NCBI GenBank assembly: GCA_002786025.1
Contig: NHNW01000005.1
Location: 310,001 to 374,000, forward strand
DNA: 64,000 nt
Direction of reading: 5' to 3'
Source: Zasmidium citrigriseum
Lineage: Eukaryota; Ascomycota; Dothideomycetes; Mycosphaerellales; Mycosphaerellaceae
Positions 32,277 to 42,332 of the stretch are shown here, in pieces. Below the pieces are notes generated by a model. The model was not told the DNA's origin and ran no database searches. It worked only from the letters and a program-made list of their open reading frames with translations. The translations under genes were made by a program, and so were the position numbers. The first letter of the stretch is position 1. Each line of letters begins with the position of its first letter.

Positions 32277-35200
32277 CTACACGTTCTCCCGAATCCAACC
32301 CCACAGCTTCAGAACACACTCCCGGTCAATCGGCTTCACCCTCGCCACAGACGGCATCGCCTCAAAAGTCCTGGACATCTCATACTCCTCCTGCACGGCA
32401 CCCTCTTCAGTTTTCTCCCCACCATACGCCTCCCTCCAAAAATCCAACAATTTCAAGCACGCATGCTCACTCCCACTCAGCCTCAACTCCTCCAACCTCG
32501 CCAACCAAGTCTTCGCCTCCACAATCTCAACCCCCTCCTCAGCCCCACAAACCCACTCGCAAACCTCTCTCCAACTCGTCCTCGTATTCTCGTTCAAGAC
32601 ATGCATCACCCTCAACCCATCTCCCTCTCTATCATCCCGACACAGTTCCACAAAGGCTTTTGCTGCAACATCCACCGGAACCCACTTCATCCCCATTTTA
32701 TCCCCAAGATCCGGCAAACACCCCACCCCCTTCGCCCTCGCCGACGCCAGCATCAGAGGCACAGCTTCGGACATATTCCAAACCCCACTCCCCTCATCCC
32801 CGCTCAACTGTCCCGCTCTCACGACATCGATCCTCATCTCTTGGAAGTGTTTCGATGCGGAGAGCAGGATATTCTCAGCAACCCATTTCGAGCGCGCGTA
32901 CCCAATACCCCCTTCACAGCTTTCCGGGTCCGTGAGGATCTTTTCCGGGTGGGTTTTGGTGGTGAGTGATGCGGTGCTGGAGCAAAAAACGAAATGCTTG
33001 GGCTGCAGAGAGAGGAGGGATTGCAGGCCGATGAAGTGTTGCTTGAACCCTTTGAGTGGGAGGACGAAGTCGACGCTCCAGGCTAGGTGATATATCACAT
33101 CAACCTCTTGCGCGAGGTAGTCGTAGGTTTCGGGTGAGAGGCCAAGGAGAGGTTTCGAGAGGCTGCAGACGTGAATTGTTACTTGAGAGGAGAAAGTTGG
33201 TGGGATGGGGAGGTTGCGGGATGTGAGCGCTTTGAGGACTCGCTCCTTTGCGGCTTGGGGCGTAGAGCCGCGGAGCAGGAGGTGGATGTGTACGTTCTGG
33301 AGGGTTAGGAGGTGGGAGAGGAGGTGCGAGCCGAGGGAGCCTGTTGGGCCTGTGAGGAGGATTGTTCGCTTCTTGTGGCCGTTGGTGCCGTTTGTCCGTG
33401 GTGGCGGGTGGATGGGGTTGAAGGTGCTGTACTTTGAGACGAGGTCGAGCATTGTCCGTTCGATGTCTTCGTTCTTTTGGGAGTTCAGCGGTTGGCCCTG
33501 CCTGATGTCGAGGACGAGTTGGCCGAGTCTGGAAATCGTTCCGCTATCTTGAACAATTGTCAGAGGCAGCGGTTTATGGCCTTTGGGAAGGAGTTGGGAC
33601 AGTGCTTGTCGTATCCGGACGCAGGCTATTGAGTCGACTCCGAAGGCGAAGAGGTCTGTTTCCGGCTCGAGGCTTTCCGAAGAATTGTTGCTCATGACAG
33701 AGTTGACGATTCCCAGAACCTTGCTCGGTATCTCGTCATCGGAGATGTCTCCATTCGACGCGGTCGTCTGATTGTATGCGGACTCAATCTCATCGGCATA
33801 CCTCTCCTCCGCCTTCCCCCTCAAAATCGTCCCCTTACTACTCTTCTCCAACGGCCTCTCACTCCACGGCATAGGAACCAACATCCCCCTCGCAACCCTC
33901 GCATGACTCTGGCTCTCTTTATTAAACCCCTCAACCTTCCCCCCAACAACCCCAATCACCTCCCCATCATCCATCCCCTTCGCCTCCTCCGACCGAAACA
34001 CCAACGCCCCCGGATACGGCCTCCCATTCCCGAAAACCAACACATCACTCAACACCCCCGTGGACGCAGTGATAGCAGCTTCCAGCGGCGACGGATCAAA
34101 CTTCTTCCCCGTCACAAGCGTAAGCTGCGCATCCGCTCTCGAATGATATTTCCACGCATTCTCAATCTCCGGATGTGGCTGGAACAGATCACTCGTCGCG
34201 AACGACCCATCTTCTCGATTCCGTTTCGACATATGGGGCCAGCCGTCCAGAATCACGAGTTCAGATAACCCGTCTTCTCGTTCTTCGAAACGGAGTTTAT
34301 CTTCCTGTGGGTCGACGCGGAGGTATTGCCATTCTTTGTCTTTGGCGAAGGATCGGTTCGAGGAGAGCAGGAATCCACATTCTGCGCTGCCGAATCGCGA
34401 GACGAGGTTTACGTTTTGTTCGACGAGGTTGTTGCCGATGCTGGCTGGGAGTGCGGCGCCGCCGACGCCTACGAGTGTCATTTTTTGGAGGTGATGGAGG
34501 CCGGTGGGGTCTTCGCTGAGCATTTCGAGGACGTAGGGGACGCAGCTGAGGAACTCCACGTTGCTGGTCCCTGCCTTCTCGGAGGCTTCGAGACATTTGA
34601 CCACGTTTCCTGCCGTGATGGGCACTTCTTTTCCTGGGAATAGCCAGATGAGTGCATGGCTTATCCACGCCCGGAACAGGTCTGCGATGCCGCCGTGGTA
34701 GAGAGGTGTCGTGGTGAAGGTTGCTTGCGAGCTGCCGTCGAAGGGGTAGTAGACGCCTGCGCCGGAGTTGTGCGTCTGAGGAATGGGTTTGGGGATTCCG
34801 GAGGATGTGCCTGAGGTGTGATGGAGGTAGGCTACGTCGTGGAGGGAGATGGTTTCTGTTTTTGGAGACTCCTTGATTGGCTCAACGATTGATTCAAAGA
34901 TCCCCTTATCTTTGAATGGTAAGGGGACGAGCTGAATCGTTCCTGACTCTTTTTGCGAGGCTGTGGCGAGTTCGGAGTAGATCTCATCGTAGACGATCGT
35001 TGAGCATTCGCATTGATTGCACAACTCTACAACTGCTTTCGCCGAGCACTGTGGTGCAATTAGTAGCACTGCATGGCCCAATCTCATCAAACCCAGCCAT
35101 GTGAAGAGGAAGTTCGCCGAGCTTGGACACAGCAGGGCGACAGTCTGCTTTTCAGGATCCTTGACATTGTCTGCAAGCTTTGACGCAAAGATGGAGGTGC

Positions 35201-35393
35201 CGTTAAGGACTTGTTGGAACGTTAGGACTTTGGTTCTCCAGGAGTCGTTGGGGTGATAGAAGCCAACTGCTGGGAGATCGGCGTAGTCACGGGCTTGCTG
35301 TTCGATGAAGGTGGGTATGTTGCTGAAGGGAGTGAGTTGTGTTTTGAGGCGGGATGCCTGGCCAAGGGTGCAGATGAAGTAGTTGAGGTCCAT
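32277..35393 (-). CDS. NRPS-like adenylation-thiolation-reductase enzyme
   Basis: Intronless, 1038 residues. The adenylation domain (about 25-520) has the AMP-binding loop HHTSGTSSGIPKP at 191-203 and a FGSAECGFLL core. The carrier domain has the phosphopantetheine Ser588 in FGVDSIACVR. The thioester-reductase domain (about 675-1038) has the NADPH loop TGPTGSLGSH at 681-690 and a YARSK catalytic pair (Tyr832, Lys836). There is no condensation or thioesterase domain. Such A-T-R enzymes activate a carboxylic acid, hold it as a thioester, and release it reductively as an aldehyde or alcohol. Its place next to the mycosporine cyclase suggests the acid is a mycosporine amino acid or its side-chain precursor. 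The substrate is inferred from context. Confidence 0.88.
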   Translation of the reverse strand: MDLNYFICTLGQASRLKTQLTPFSNIPTFIEQQARDYADLPAVGFYHPNDSWRTKVLTFQQVLNGTSIFASKLADNVKDPEKQTVALLCPSSANFLFTWLGLMRLGHAVLLIAPQCSAKAVVELCNQCECSTIVYDEIYSELATASQKESGTIQLVPLPFKDKGIFESIVEPIKESPKTETISLHDVAYLHHTSGTSSGIPKPIPQTHNSGAGVYYPFDGSSQATFTTTPLYHGGIADLFRAWISHALIWLFPGKEVPITAGNVVKCLEASEKAGTSNVEFLSCVPYVLEMLSEDPTGLHHLQKMTLVGVGGAALPASIGNNLVEQNVNLVSRFGSAECGFLLSSNRSFAKDKEWQYLRVDPQEDKLRFEEREDGLSELVILDGWPHMSKRNREDGSFATSDLFQPHPEIENAWKYHSRADAQLTLVTGKKFDPSPLEAAITASTGVLSDVLVFGNGRPYPGALVFRSEEAKGMDDGEVIGVVGGKVEGFNKESQSHARVARGMLVPMPWSERPLEKSSKGTILRGKAEERYADEIESAYNQTTASNGDISDDEIPSKVLGIVNSVMSNNSSESLEPETDLFAFGVDSIACVRIRQALSQLLPKGHKPLPLTIVQDSGTISRLGQLVLDIRQGQPLNSQKNEDIERTMLDLVSKYSTFNPIHPPPRTNGTNGHKKRTILLTGPTGSLGSHLLSHLLTLQNVHIHLLLRGSTPQAAKERVLKALTSRNLPIPPTFSSQVTIHVCSLSKPLLGLSPETYDYLAQEVDVIYHLAWSVDFVLPLKGFKQHFIGLQSLLSLQPKHFVFCSSTASLTTKTHPEKILTDPESCEGGIGYARSKWVAENILLSASKHFQEMRIDVVRAGQLSGDEGSGVWNMSEAVPLMLASARAKGVGCLPDLGDKMGMKWVPVDVAAKAFVELCRDDREGDGLRVMHVLNENTRTSWREVCEWVCGAEEGVEIVEAKTWLARLEELRLSGSEHACLKLLDFWREAYGGEKTEEGAVQEEYEMSRTFEAMPSVARVKPIDRECVLKLWGWIRENV

Positions 35394-35771
35394 GGTGGTA
35401 CGGGGAGTGGAAGGACGATCTCATGGAGGGGCATGAGAGCTCGGAGGGGCAGTCTTTGGAAGCTGGACCACAGAAACGTGACGAAAAAGAACGTGAAACT
35501 GCAAGAGACAGGTTCAATTGTCAAGAACGGCTACACAATCGAGGTTTTATCCTTAGTGACATCATAGATATTTCGAGCGCTTGGGAATGCTGGCAAGAAT
35601 AGTACAGATTTGCAGGGAGGGAAAAGAACATTTGCTTGAGTTGGAGATTTTGTCCTCGCCTCAAGCGAGGCTGAGGAAAGCCATTCACACCACGAATCTA
35701 CCAAGATACTTTTCGGCCGCGGTCTTGCCAACAGCCCGAGCTCAATCTATGAAGTGCTCTGCGCTGCCTAT
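35394..35771. other. Intergenic spacer in mycosporine cluster
   Basis: A 378-base spacer between the cyclase stop and the A-T-R start, both genes on the minus strand. It should hold the A-T-R promoter. No clear TATA box was found. Confidence 0.4.
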
Positions 35772-37403
35772 CTAGTGGACGCCGTTGGCGTGGCCATTGC
35801 CATTGACGATGTGGCCGTTAGGCTGGCCTTGAGTACCATCAACGCCCTCTGGTCTCGAGGCATGGTACTTCGCCTCCTTGACACCATTTGCCGCAACACC
35901 ATTGGCATGGCCGATAGCATGGCCATTAGTGCCATTCGATGTGGTATCGTCGTTCAGAACCTTCAACTTCTTGAGGTTCTCGCTAACACCATTCGTCTCA
36001 ACAGGCATCTGGTTCATGGTATACCCCGTATCCGAAGCATCAACAAAAGCCTCAATCCCCTCGCCCTGGCGAGGATAGCTCTTCATAACCTCCTTATGCT
36101 TCCTCAAGGCGGCGTTGAGTTCCTCCTGGCTCACATCGTTCAGGAAGACACACTTGCCAAGCGGGCTAGGGATGGCAGCACGGAGCTTGCCATCTCGGGT
36201 ACGGAGGATGGCTTGGGTGCCCTTTTCAAGAATCTCTTCGTTGAATTGGTGGTGGTCCATGGAGAGGCCGGCGCGGGAGAAGAGGTTGAGGAGACGCTTG
36301 TAGTCTTCGTCGGGGAGGTTGCCGCGCATGTGGGCCAGCGTGGCGGAGTAGGCCATGTCGATGGAGATAGCGTGGCCGTGGCGGAGAGGAACGTCGGGAA
36401 CGAGTTCGTGGAGGGGAGACCAGGTGTGGCCGTAGGCAATGACTCTGTCGAGGCCAATCTCATGGAGGTTGGGTGTTTCACTGGATCGATAATCAGTGCA
36501 ATTCTCACGAAGTCAAAATTGTGTCCTGCTTACAGCTTCAACATCTCGTGGATTGCGTCTCGGTTTAGGATGTCTGCAGCCTTGCGGACTTCAGGCGAGG
36601 CATTGTCTGTTCGACCGAACGCCGTGCCGATGATCTCTTCGCAGTACTTGTCAAGAGCATTGAAAGTCTTGATATCAGCACATGAGCTGATCTTAATGAG
36701 CTCTGCGAAACCGTTTCGTATTTGTGCTTCGGGTAGCGTTCTGAGGAAACCGAAGTCGAGGAACGTTCGGATGCTGCAATTGAATCCATCAGCAAAAGCC
36801 TTTGCCACTGACAGCTTTGTTGACTTACGGAGCGTGGTAAGCACCCAGGCGGTTCTTGTAGTTGCCGTAGTTGACTGCGACCTTGATGGAGACTGAGGCA
36901 TCGATGAGGCCGATCACGGTCGTAGGAATACGGATGTAGTTTGTGTTTCTTCTGTATGCTGCACATGCAAACCCAGCAACATCGGTAACAAGACCGCCGC
37001 CAATGACCAGCACTGGCTCCTGTAAAAAGTGTAAGTACAACCACATTCGTGTACTTGGAGGCTTATCACTCACCTTCCTGTAAATACCGAACTTGGTCAT
37101 GGAGTCGACGATGGAAAGGAACGTCTCAATACTCTTCGCCTTCTCGCCGATCATGGTCTTGTGGAGGTTGAGCTCAATGTTGTGGTGCTCAAAGTACTGC
37201 TGCATCTCCTCGCCGTAGAGATTGAAGATGTTGGTGTCCATTACGGCCAAGCATCTTCCCCATCTCTTGTAGCAGTCTGCAAGACCGGTGTTCTTCTTGT
37301 CGAAAACACCGTCAATGAAGTTGAAGTCATATTCAATCTTCTCGTACCCCTCCACATGGAAACCGTCGGCACTAGGTGCCACGGTAGCTTTCATATCAGA
37401 CAT
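35772..37403 (-). CDS. mysA: Sugar-phosphate cyclase, 2-demethyl-4-deoxygadusol synthase type
   Basis: Four exons (37403-37074, 37019-36829, 36773-36534, 36480-35772) give 489 residues. The dehydroquinate-synthase-like fold is clear: the NAD-binding VIGGGLVTDVAGFACA, then RIPTTVIGLIDASVSIK, the metal-ligand region GFAELIKIS, YGHTWSPLHE and RHGHAISIDMA. The family cyclises sedoheptulose 7-phosphate. Members beside an O-methyltransferase and an ATP-grasp ligase are demethyl-deoxygadusol synthases; the alternative, 2-epi-5-epi-valiolone synthase, is close in sequence. True dehydroquinate synthase is unlikely because fungi use the AROM protein. The last 55 residues are an odd Asn/Gly/His-rich tail (NGTNGHAIGHANGVAANG). 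The symbol is borrowed from cyanobacteria. Confidence 0.92.
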
Positions 37404-38476
37404 GATTGCGGTTGTGGTTCTTCTGTAATGAAAGACAGAAGACCTAGAATCAAGAGAGAGAAAAATCAGAGTGTTGACAGGAACTCGTCAACAAAAGTGA
37501 GAGGTACCAGGTACCAATAAATAGACCCTTCGCTGGGGGAACGCGAATCGTGACGCGACTACCTGCGGCCGACTTTCACCGGCAGCACAAGAGCATTCAG
37601 GACCCAAGAGTCCCACCACCTGGCGTGGTTGATTGGCGTTTGCAGGCACGACCCCTCATGAGCAAGGCGGGATGGTTCACTCGTGCAGCCTCTGGTCCCT
37701 GTCCTGACCAAGATTTGTCTCGTGAAAATCACGCAATGGCTTGGAGGCTTGCCAGATGGGTGTTGGATCTGTTCGAGCAATGCACTCGATCGAAGGTGAT
37801 GATGTATTACATGCTCGGTAGATGGCCGGCAGCTTGAGGTGCAGTCAAACGGGATGAGGTGATTGGGTTGGAACGGAGGCGAAGGGTTCCTAAACGTGCC
37901 GGTTCCACGTTGCGAGGAGTTTCGAGCGGCTAGTCGCTGCTTCTTCAGGCAAGGTGTTCATCTGCAAGATCCTAGCGCGAGACTTCTTAGATTGAGTTTG
38001 TTGATCTCGGAGGACATCCCGTGCAAGACCGATTCCGAGTTGTGGCGAGAACAATTCCATTTCACTAATCTTTATGCTGGACAGAAAGAGGATTCATAAT
38101 GATATGATCATCGATCTTCCAGCCTTCGGTGACATTCCACATGATGAAATGTACTCGAAGTCCAAGTGCAAGTGTCCAAAACACCTCTGCCAACATGTGG
38201 AGACCTTGCACAACATGTACGCATCAAGAAGCTGTCATCGAATCTGCACGACGAAAAGGCTTTTTCTCCGCATTCCTCCAGCTCCCCACCAGATGCCTCG
38301 CCCTCGCTCCAAGCCAAGAATACCGAGATCTCAGACGCTGCAAGGGCGAGGTATGCGATTGGCGGGACCTGCATAATCATGCATCATTACATGAGGGGTT
38401 GGAGCTCGCTGTGTTTGCGTTTGAAAACAGTGTTTGGTAACAGCAAAGCTCGAGAACATCATTTTGTAGATCAATC
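37404..38476. promoter_or_regulatory. Divergent promoter region of mycosporine genes
   Basis: A 1.07 kb spacer between the cyclase (-) and the O-methyltransferase (+). On the cyclase side there is a direct repeat GGTACC at 37503-37508 and 37510-37515, directly beside a minus-strand CTATTTATT TATA-like box (37516-37524), 110-120 bases from the cyclase ATG. The rest shows no clear element. Shared control of both arms, for instance by light or stress, is inferred from the arrangement. Confidence 0.5.
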
Positions 38477-39365
38477 ATGGCTGAAGAACGGTCTGGCAGA
38501 AAGTTCGACAACGAGAAGGGGTATCAGCAGAAGGGAGAGACATACGTTCGTAACTTCGCTTGCAGTTCGGATCGAATGCTGACAAGCTAGTTCGACGATG
38601 GTCGTGAAGTCGAGCTTCTGCACTATGTGTACGATCGAGCCGAAGAGACTAGAAACTCGCCATCTGGTGTCCTGGCAGCGATAGACGAATATGGACGAAC
38701 GAAGAATTACCTCATGAACATTGGAGAATATAAAGGCAAAATCGTGACCGACCTCATCCAAGAACATAAGCCAAAGACCCTGGTTGAACTTGGTGGCTAC
38801 ATCGGATACTCTTCCATTCTTTTCGGCGAAGAGTTCAAGAAAGCTGGCGGGAAGCGCTACTTCACTCTCGAAAGCAGCCCAGAGTTCGCCGCGGTGATCA
38901 TGGCGTTGGTGAAGCTCGCCGGGTTGGACGACGTGGTCGAAGTCTTGGTGGGAGATAGCGGTGCATCTCTGGAGCGACTGCATCGCGAGAAGAAATTAGA
39001 TCATGTCGATATGCTCTTCATCGACCACATCGAGTTTGAAAGAGACACCAAGCTCTGTGAAAGGTTGGGTCTGATTTCGCCAGGCACGATGTTGGTTGCC
39101 GATAACTGCGTCTATCCCGGCCAGCCTGAGTACTGGAGCTACGTTACTGCGGATGTGCAAGAGAAGAAGGCCGCGTTCAACAGGGAGGAAGATCCAAGGA
39201 AGAGAGGGAATCCATATCTTGTCTATGAGAGCAGGTTAGCAGAAGGATGGGAGCCGAGTGGAGAAAAGGTGAGAGAGAAGATATCTCGGGCTTTGATACA
39301 TGCTGACTGCCATTTAGGATGCTGTTGGTATATCAAAATGCGTTCAGGATACTGAGAAGTCGTGA
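38477..39365 (+). CDS. mysB: SAM-dependent O-methyltransferase of the mycosporine pathway
   Basis: Three exons (38477-38545, 38591-39268, 39318-39365) give 264 residues. The short first exon MAEERSGRKFDNEKGY joins to FDDGREVELLHYVYDRA. The catechol-O-methyltransferase-like fold shows SAM motif I LVELGGYIGYSSILF, an acidic motif II YFTLESSPEFA, and the metal-site region VDMLFIDHIEFERD followed by VADNCVYPGQPEY. In the pathway it would methylate demethyl-4-deoxygadusol to 4-deoxygadusol. The last intron restores a short Lys-Ser tail. The gene runs in the same direction as the ATP-grasp ligase 427 bases downstream. Confidence 0.88.
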
Positions 39366-39792
39366 TCCTTGCAGCACTTGCTCATCTCGCAGCCTGGTAT
39401 TGCTCGACGGCCATTGGCTGAGCAAATCTCACAGTTGCCCAAAGAGGACGAGTCTGAGTTCCCCATTCACTTCACTCCATCACCAGGCTCTGTATAGTAT
39501 TCGAATGTATCAAAGTCCGGCACTGAAGCAAACGTAGTCTGTAGCTCTGAAAAATAGATCCATCAAAATTTGGTTCTTCTCGCGCCAAAATGACCTTGCA
39601 TGACACAATCCCCAAGCCGCCCATGTAAGCGTCATCGAGCTCCACTCTTTCACGCGCTCGTCACCATCACGTGCTGGGCGTTCGGTCTCGCTCGCTTGGC
39701 ACAAGGAAGGGTCCTCTTGTGATGCATGAGAGACTTTCGGCATTGAATTCGTTCAGAAAGCCCATTGACTTCGTCCCAATCAGAAGTCCAAC
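39366..39792. other. Intergenic spacer in mycosporine cluster
   Basis: Lies between the O-methyltransferase and the ATP-grasp ligase, both plus strand; it presumably holds the ligase promoter. No other feature seen. Confidence 0.4.
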
Positions 39793-41256
39793 ATGCTGGA
39801 CGGAACGTCCTCACGGACGGCACATATTCTACAGAATGCCGCACTCATCCTGCTCCACATCGTAGCCCTGCCAATTACATTGACGACCGTCTTGCTCAGT
39901 TTGGCCATTGGGAAGCTTTTGCGTCTTCAAAATGGCGCAAGAACGATCATGCTACCACCATCAAAACGGAAAACCGTCCTCGTCACAGGCGTTGGCATGA
40001 CCAAAGGTCTTACTCTCGCAAGATCATTCCACAAAGCCGGACACAGAGTGATTGGAGCAGACTTTGAACCGAATGAGGCATTGTCGCCAGGACGTTTCTC
40101 GAATTCCCTAGCAAGATTCTACCGCCTTCAGAAGCCGTCGTCAAATCATGGATCTGGTAAATACATCCAAGGGCTGCTGGACATCATTCGAAAAGAGAGT
40201 GTCGATCTTTGGGTCAGCTGCTCAGGTGTTGCATCTGCAGTGGAAGACGGCGAAGCCAAAGAGATCATCGAAAACAGAACAACATGCAAAGCGATCCAGT
40301 TTGACGTGGCAACGACTCAGACCCTTCACGAGAAGCACACATTCATCCAGCAGGTCCAAAGATTCGGATTGAACTCCCCCGAAACTCATACCATCACGTC
40401 CCACGGAGAAGTCCAAGATGCCTTACGAAATGCTGCTTTTGGACAGAAGTACATCATGAAGCCCATTGGAATGGACGACTCGGCGAGAGGAGACATGACT
40501 TTACTGCCGAAGGCGACTTGGGAGGAGACGCTGAAACATGTCAACGGACTGAAGATATCGAAGAAGAACCCGTGGATTTTGCAGCAATTTGTTCGTGGGG
40601 AGGAGTTCTGTACTCACTCATTGGTGATTAACGGCAAGGTCAAGGTCTTTGTCAGTTGCCCGTCATCGGAGCTATTGATGCACTATGGGGCATTGCCGGT
40701 AACTTCGCCGGTGCATGTTGCGATGAGGCGGTTCACAGAACGTTTTGCTCAAGCGTATGGGCATGGCTTCACGGGGCACCTGTCTTTCGATTTTCTTGTC
40801 GAGGACACAACCCCGAAAGAAGCGGAGAAGATCAGGCTCTATCCTATTGAATGCAACCCAAGGGCCCACACAGCCGTGGTGTTATTCAGCGACACGCCTG
40901 AAATGGTGGCTGCATATCTCAGCCTGTTGGACAAGGAAGCAGATCCTGGCGAGATCGTCACACCTTTACGACCGAAGAACTACTACTGGATTGGACACGA
41001 TTTGGTCGAGAAATCCTTTGTTCCATTTTGGCATCTCCTGCTCATGCGAACTTCTTTTAAGGAATGTCGACAACACAGTGAGACGCTGGCCACGCACTTA
41101 CTGACCTGGAAAGACGGAACATTTACTTTGGATGATCCTTTACCATTCTTGGCGTTGTACCACTTGTACTGGCCGGTGCAGTTTCTGAGTTGTATCCGGC
41201 GTGGAACGAGGTGGAGTCGACTGAATGTATCGACGTTGAAGATGTTTGAATGTTGA
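39793..41256 (+). CDS. mysC: ATP-grasp ligase of the mycosporine pathway, membrane-anchored
   Basis: Intronless, 487 residues. A hydrophobic segment at about residues 17-42 (ILLHIVALPITLTTVLLSL) should anchor the protein to a membrane. A nucleotide-binding-like VLVTGVGMTKGLTLARSF starts the soluble part. The ATP-grasp core contains KYIMKPIGMDDSARGDMTLL, WILQQFVRGEEFCTHS and the metal-binding LYPIECNPRAHT. MysC-type ligases activate 4-deoxygadusol with ATP and join it to an amino acid (glycine in cyanobacteria). The amino acid used here is unknown; glutamine or glutamate would fit fungal products. An upstream shorter start is not needed. The symbol follows the cyanobacterial pathway. Confidence 0.9.
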   Translation: MLDGTSSRTAHILQNAALILLHIVALPITLTTVLLSLAIGKLLRLQNGARTIMLPPSKRKTVLVTGVGMTKGLTLARSFHKAGHRVIGADFEPNEALSPGRFSNSLARFYRLQKPSSNHGSGKYIQGLLDIIRKESVDLWVSCSGVASAVEDGEAKEIIENRTTCKAIQFDVATTQTLHEKHTFIQQVQRFGLNSPETHTITSHGEVQDALRNAAFGQKYIMKPIGMDDSARGDMTLLPKATWEETLKHVNGLKISKKNPWILQQFVRGEEFCTHSLVINGKVKVFVSCPSSELLMHYGALPVTSPVHVAMRRFTERFAQAYGHGFTGHLSFDFLVEDTTPKEAEKIRLYPIECNPRAHTAVVLFSDTPEMVAAYLSLLDKEADPGEIVTPLRPKNYYWIGHDLVEKSFVPFWHLLLMRTSFKECRQHSETLATHLLTWKDGTFTLDDPLPFLALYHLYWPVQFLSCIRRGTRWSRLNVSTLKMFEC

Positions 41257-41324
41257 CGTTGCGACAATAGAGATGCCAACAGCAGTGAAAGGGTATCCAT
41301 TCTTGGTCCATCATTCACCGATTC

Positions 41325-42332
41325 TCACGATACAGTCGTCTCTTCCGAAGACTTCTCCTCTCGAGCTCTCAGTCGTTCCTCCCTGGTCTCAATCGCAGTC
41401 TCCCGATCCGTGCGCAGCTCCCTCCGCCAAACTTCCAGCGAAAGCATCCGCAATCTCTGCGTCCCGATTCTGTCTTCACTCTGCAAGCCATCGTCATCAC
41501 GATCGAAGTAAAGCGCCCACAATGGACTGTCTTCCGTCTCTTCTACTGCGACAAAACCCTCCCATCCTTCGAACGTGAGTCGTCGATCGTATTTGGTCAC
41601 ATCCCACGGCCCAACAGCGTGTGGCTGCGAATCGTTCCGAACGCCGTATTTGACTTCGTGTGTTTGTTTGTCGACGTACACCCAGTTCAGGAATGGCGGG
41701 TCGACTGCTATGGTTGTGACCATACCCTCGCCCTTGTAGTAGCCTTCTTCACGCCACGTCGAGGCCATGTCGCCGGGATATGGCAAGAAGTATCCAGTGA
41801 CTGTATTATGTCAATTTCGTGTCTCTTAAGACTATAACTAGATCGTTGCCTACATGGATGCAGCTGGTCTCTCCGACTGACTCCGACGACATCTACCCAG
41901 AGCTTGTTGTCCTTGAGCACGATCGGAGCGCCATCGAATCGTTGGCTGTATGCGCTTCGGTTTAACAACGACACGACAAGGTGGCTTTTGCGACCCCGTT
42001 GTTCCTCTCGAGCATTTTGGCGTTGGCCTGGAGAAATGACGATGTCAGCACGTCGCCTTTACCATTTCGGGTCGTCCTTCTTACCATGCCTGATGGCTTC
42101 AGTGGTGCCGATAATTGCAGGACATGCTGCAACGGCGGTGAGAATCCCCAGCACCTGCAGATATGAATCGTCAGTCGTTTTCAAAGAGCATGGACTCTCC
42201 TTCTTCACATACCATCACCGTCGAAAAACGAAAGTTAGTTAGTCTTCAAGAGCTCACGCAAGCTCCCACCGCAAGAACTGATGTAATAGCACCCGGCACT
42301 CCTCCCGTCATCGCAAACTCAAAAGCTCCCAT
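41325..42332 (-). CDS. Conserved fungal membrane protein of unknown function
   Basis: Four exons (42332-42258, 42154-42085, 42027-41854, 41800-41325) give 264 residues. The N-terminus has one or two hydrophobic helices spanning the first two exons (AITSVLAVGACVLGILTAVAA). A basic hinge (GQRQNAREEQRGRK) follows. The soluble part has well-formed motifs: FTGYFLPYPGDMASTWREEG, YYKGEGMVTTI, NWVYVDKQTHEVKYGV and RLTFEGWEGFVAV. The C-terminus is a charged helix (LRTDRETAIETREERLRA). I recognise it as a widely conserved fungal protein type without known function. It converges with the ATP-grasp gene, 68 bases apart, and is probably not part of the cluster. Confidence 0.7.

Larger units (their letters stand above)
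32277..41256. other. Putative mycosporine biosynthetic gene cluster
   Basis: Four genes: adenylation-thiolation-reductase (-), sugar-phosphate cyclase (-), O-methyltransferase (+) and ATP-grasp ligase (+), arranged around a 1.07 kb divergent promoter region. The last three correspond to the conserved core of cyanobacterial and fungal mycosporine clusters. Flanking genes (F-box-like on the left, a small membrane protein on the right) do not look biosynthetic, so I set the borders here. No glycosyltransferase is present in the window. Confidence 0.8.

Noticed and set aside
35772..37403. Dehydroquinate synthase of the shikimate pathway
   Set aside because: Fungi carry this activity in the pentafunctional AROM protein, and the stand-alone gene lies beside an O-methyltransferase and an ATP-grasp ligase, the mycosporine set.
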